A DNA stretch of 64,000 nucleotides from NCBI GenBank assembly GCA_021298315.1, contig JAJTFC010000009.1, forward strand, positions 1 to 64,000, read 5' to 3'. The DNA comes from Planctomycetaceae bacterium (GTDB taxonomy: Bacteria; Planctomycetota; Planctomycetia; Pirellulales; Pirellulaceae). Below the pieces are notes generated by a model. The model ran no database searches. It had not been told where the DNA came from and saw only the letters and a list, made by a program, of their open reading frames with translations. This document shows, piece by piece, positions 63,202-64,000 of the stretch. The position numbers were made by a program, and so were the translations under genes. Each line of letters opens with the position of its first letter. Positions within the stretch are counted from its first letter, which is position 1.

Positions 63202-64000
63202 CTACTTCTTAGCCGGTAATATCACACGTCCAGGAACGCCAAGATCCAATCGATAGACAGCCCCGGGTTTTCCATCCGCGTTGATCGCTCCGGTGACAAA
63301 CAACTGATCATGCTTCGGGCCCCCAAAGGCGACGTTGCTCGTGAGTTGATTTCCCACCTTATAGGATCGCAGCAATTTACCAGTCGGATCAAGAACTTGG
63401 ACCTGCCCCATCCCATAGTGGGCCACATAGAGATTGCCTTTGGCATCCAAGCACATGCCATCGGGTTGATTGTCTTCCCATTTGCCACTGGCGTTCTTGG
63501 GCAAATCCGCAAAGACTTTCATCGGACCGACTTTGCCTGGTGCCACAACCGGATACTCGAGCACTCGATTGAACTGGCTCTCACCAACAAGCAATCGCTT
63601 GCCATCTTGAGTCAGCACAATTCCGTTGGGGAATGCCAATCCAGAAGCAACTAAATGCGTCTTGCCCGCCCCATCGACATAGTGAATCGTCCCGATGAGT
63701 TTGTCTTTGCCAGAGTCGCCCGGATCGGTGAAGTAAAAACCTCCTTGAGGATCGGGAGTCAAGTCGTTTGGGCCCCGAAGTGCTTTGCCATCGCATTCTT
63801 TGGAAGCATGAGGAAGTGGTTTGCCGTCGCGATCCAGATGGAGCACTGCATGCTGGCTTGCATCGCAGACCAAATGACTCCCATCGGCTAGAACTTTGTG
63901 GCCATTGGGTGCGCCGGTGACTGCGAAATCTTTGTGGGCTCCATCGAGTTGAAATACCGTCAGGGTTTTGTCCCAAGAGATATAGCCTTTGCCGTCATGA
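63202..64000 (-). CDS. SMP-30/gluconolactonase family protein, 5' end cut by window
   Basis: The track starts at a TTG at 63873, but the frame stays open to the window edge (HDGKGYISWDKTLTVFQLDGAHKDFAVTGAPNGHKVL...), so the gene is partial. About 265 residues of a six-bladed propeller are visible. The metal-site segments of the family are present: GLAFPNGIVLTQDGKRLLVGES, with the Asn ligand, and DNQPDGMCLDAKGNLYVAHYG, with the catalytic Asp, as well as GPNDLTPDPQGGFYFTDP. Members hydrolyse lactones such as gluconolactone. Whether it is exported cannot be judged without the N-terminus. Confidence 0.9.
   Translation of the reverse strand, partial: HDGKGYISWDKTLTVFQLDGAHKDFAVTGAPNGHKVLADGSHLVCDASQHAVLHLDRDGKPLPHASKECDGKALRGPNDLTPDPQGGFYFTDPGDSGKDKLIGTIHYVDGAGKTHLVASGLAFPNGIVLTQDGKRLLVGESQFNRVLEYPVVAPGKVGPMKVFADLPKNASGKWEDNQPDGMCLDAKGNLYVAHYGMGQVQVLDPTGKLLRSYKVGNQLTSNVAFGGPKHDQLFVTGAINADGKPGAVYRLDLGVPGRVILPAKK

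Overview
The window looks like chromosomal DNA of a planctomycete, most likely a Pirellulales-type species. The signs are: ECF sigma factors next to Hanks-type kinases (twice), an exported protein that pairs an N-terminal LESRLAL motif with a C-terminal dockerin, a DUF4912 protein with a histone-H1-like tail, PQQ-propeller and squalene-cyclase-repeat proteins with export signals, a Hint-domain protein, and GAGTAC-rich intergenic repeats. This assignment is inferred from gene content; there is no rRNA in the window. I saw no tRNA, rRNA, CRISPR array, prophage or intact insertion sequence.

Layout. 1-6.1 kb (mostly minus strand): a 192-bp tandem repeat, then a signalling cluster of ECF sigma factor, membrane protein, Ser/Thr kinase and FHA-like protein, then a 253-bp dispersed repeat and a coiled-coil membrane protein. 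6.4-12.5 kb: a hyperacidic small protein coupled to ileS, a PIG-L deacetylase and a DUF4912 protein. 12.7-22 kb: a complete F1Fo ATP synthase operon (atpZ, an AtpI-like gene, atpB-E-F-H-A-G-D-C) followed closely by dapA. 22-24.3 kb: a second kinase plus ECF sigma pair. 24.7-36.2 kb: a 2,063-residue polytopic membrane protein, a PQQ-propeller protein, an ankyrin protein, a VOC protein, a dockerin protein and xseB. 36.3-43.4 kb: AAA ATPase, secreted alpha/beta hydrolase, Hsp20, M28 peptidase lipoprotein, ABC ATPase and a 43-codon membrane ORF missing from the ORF track. 43.5-50 kb: a pfpI/phosphoesterase/ubiA operon, metF, a Xer recombinase and a metal-ABC permease fused to a DtxR-like regulator. 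50-58.6 kb: metabolic genes gltX, trpF, CYTH, thiE, cysK, hisE and hisG, plus a miaA gene broken by an internal out-of-frame deletion. 58.6-64 kb: a Hint-domain protein, a second copy of the 253-bp repeat, a TPR-like secreted protein, a repeat-rich gap and a partial SMP-30 family gene running off the end.

How the genes work together. The clear functional units are the ATP synthase operon, the translationally coupled gltX-trpF-CYTH-thiE and hisE-hisG groups, the two sigma/kinase signalling modules, and the pfpI-phosphoesterase-ubiA operon. The rest is a mosaic of single genes in which classical operons (his, trp, thi, met) are split, which is usual for planctomycetes.

The most interesting observations are the repeat families with inverted arms that sit directly against stop codons, the broken miaA, the permease-DtxR fusion, the Hint protein with a degenerate C-terminal junction and an upstream Hint-like fragment, and the very large zinc-ribbon membrane protein. 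I did not find a clearly new defence or mobile system.
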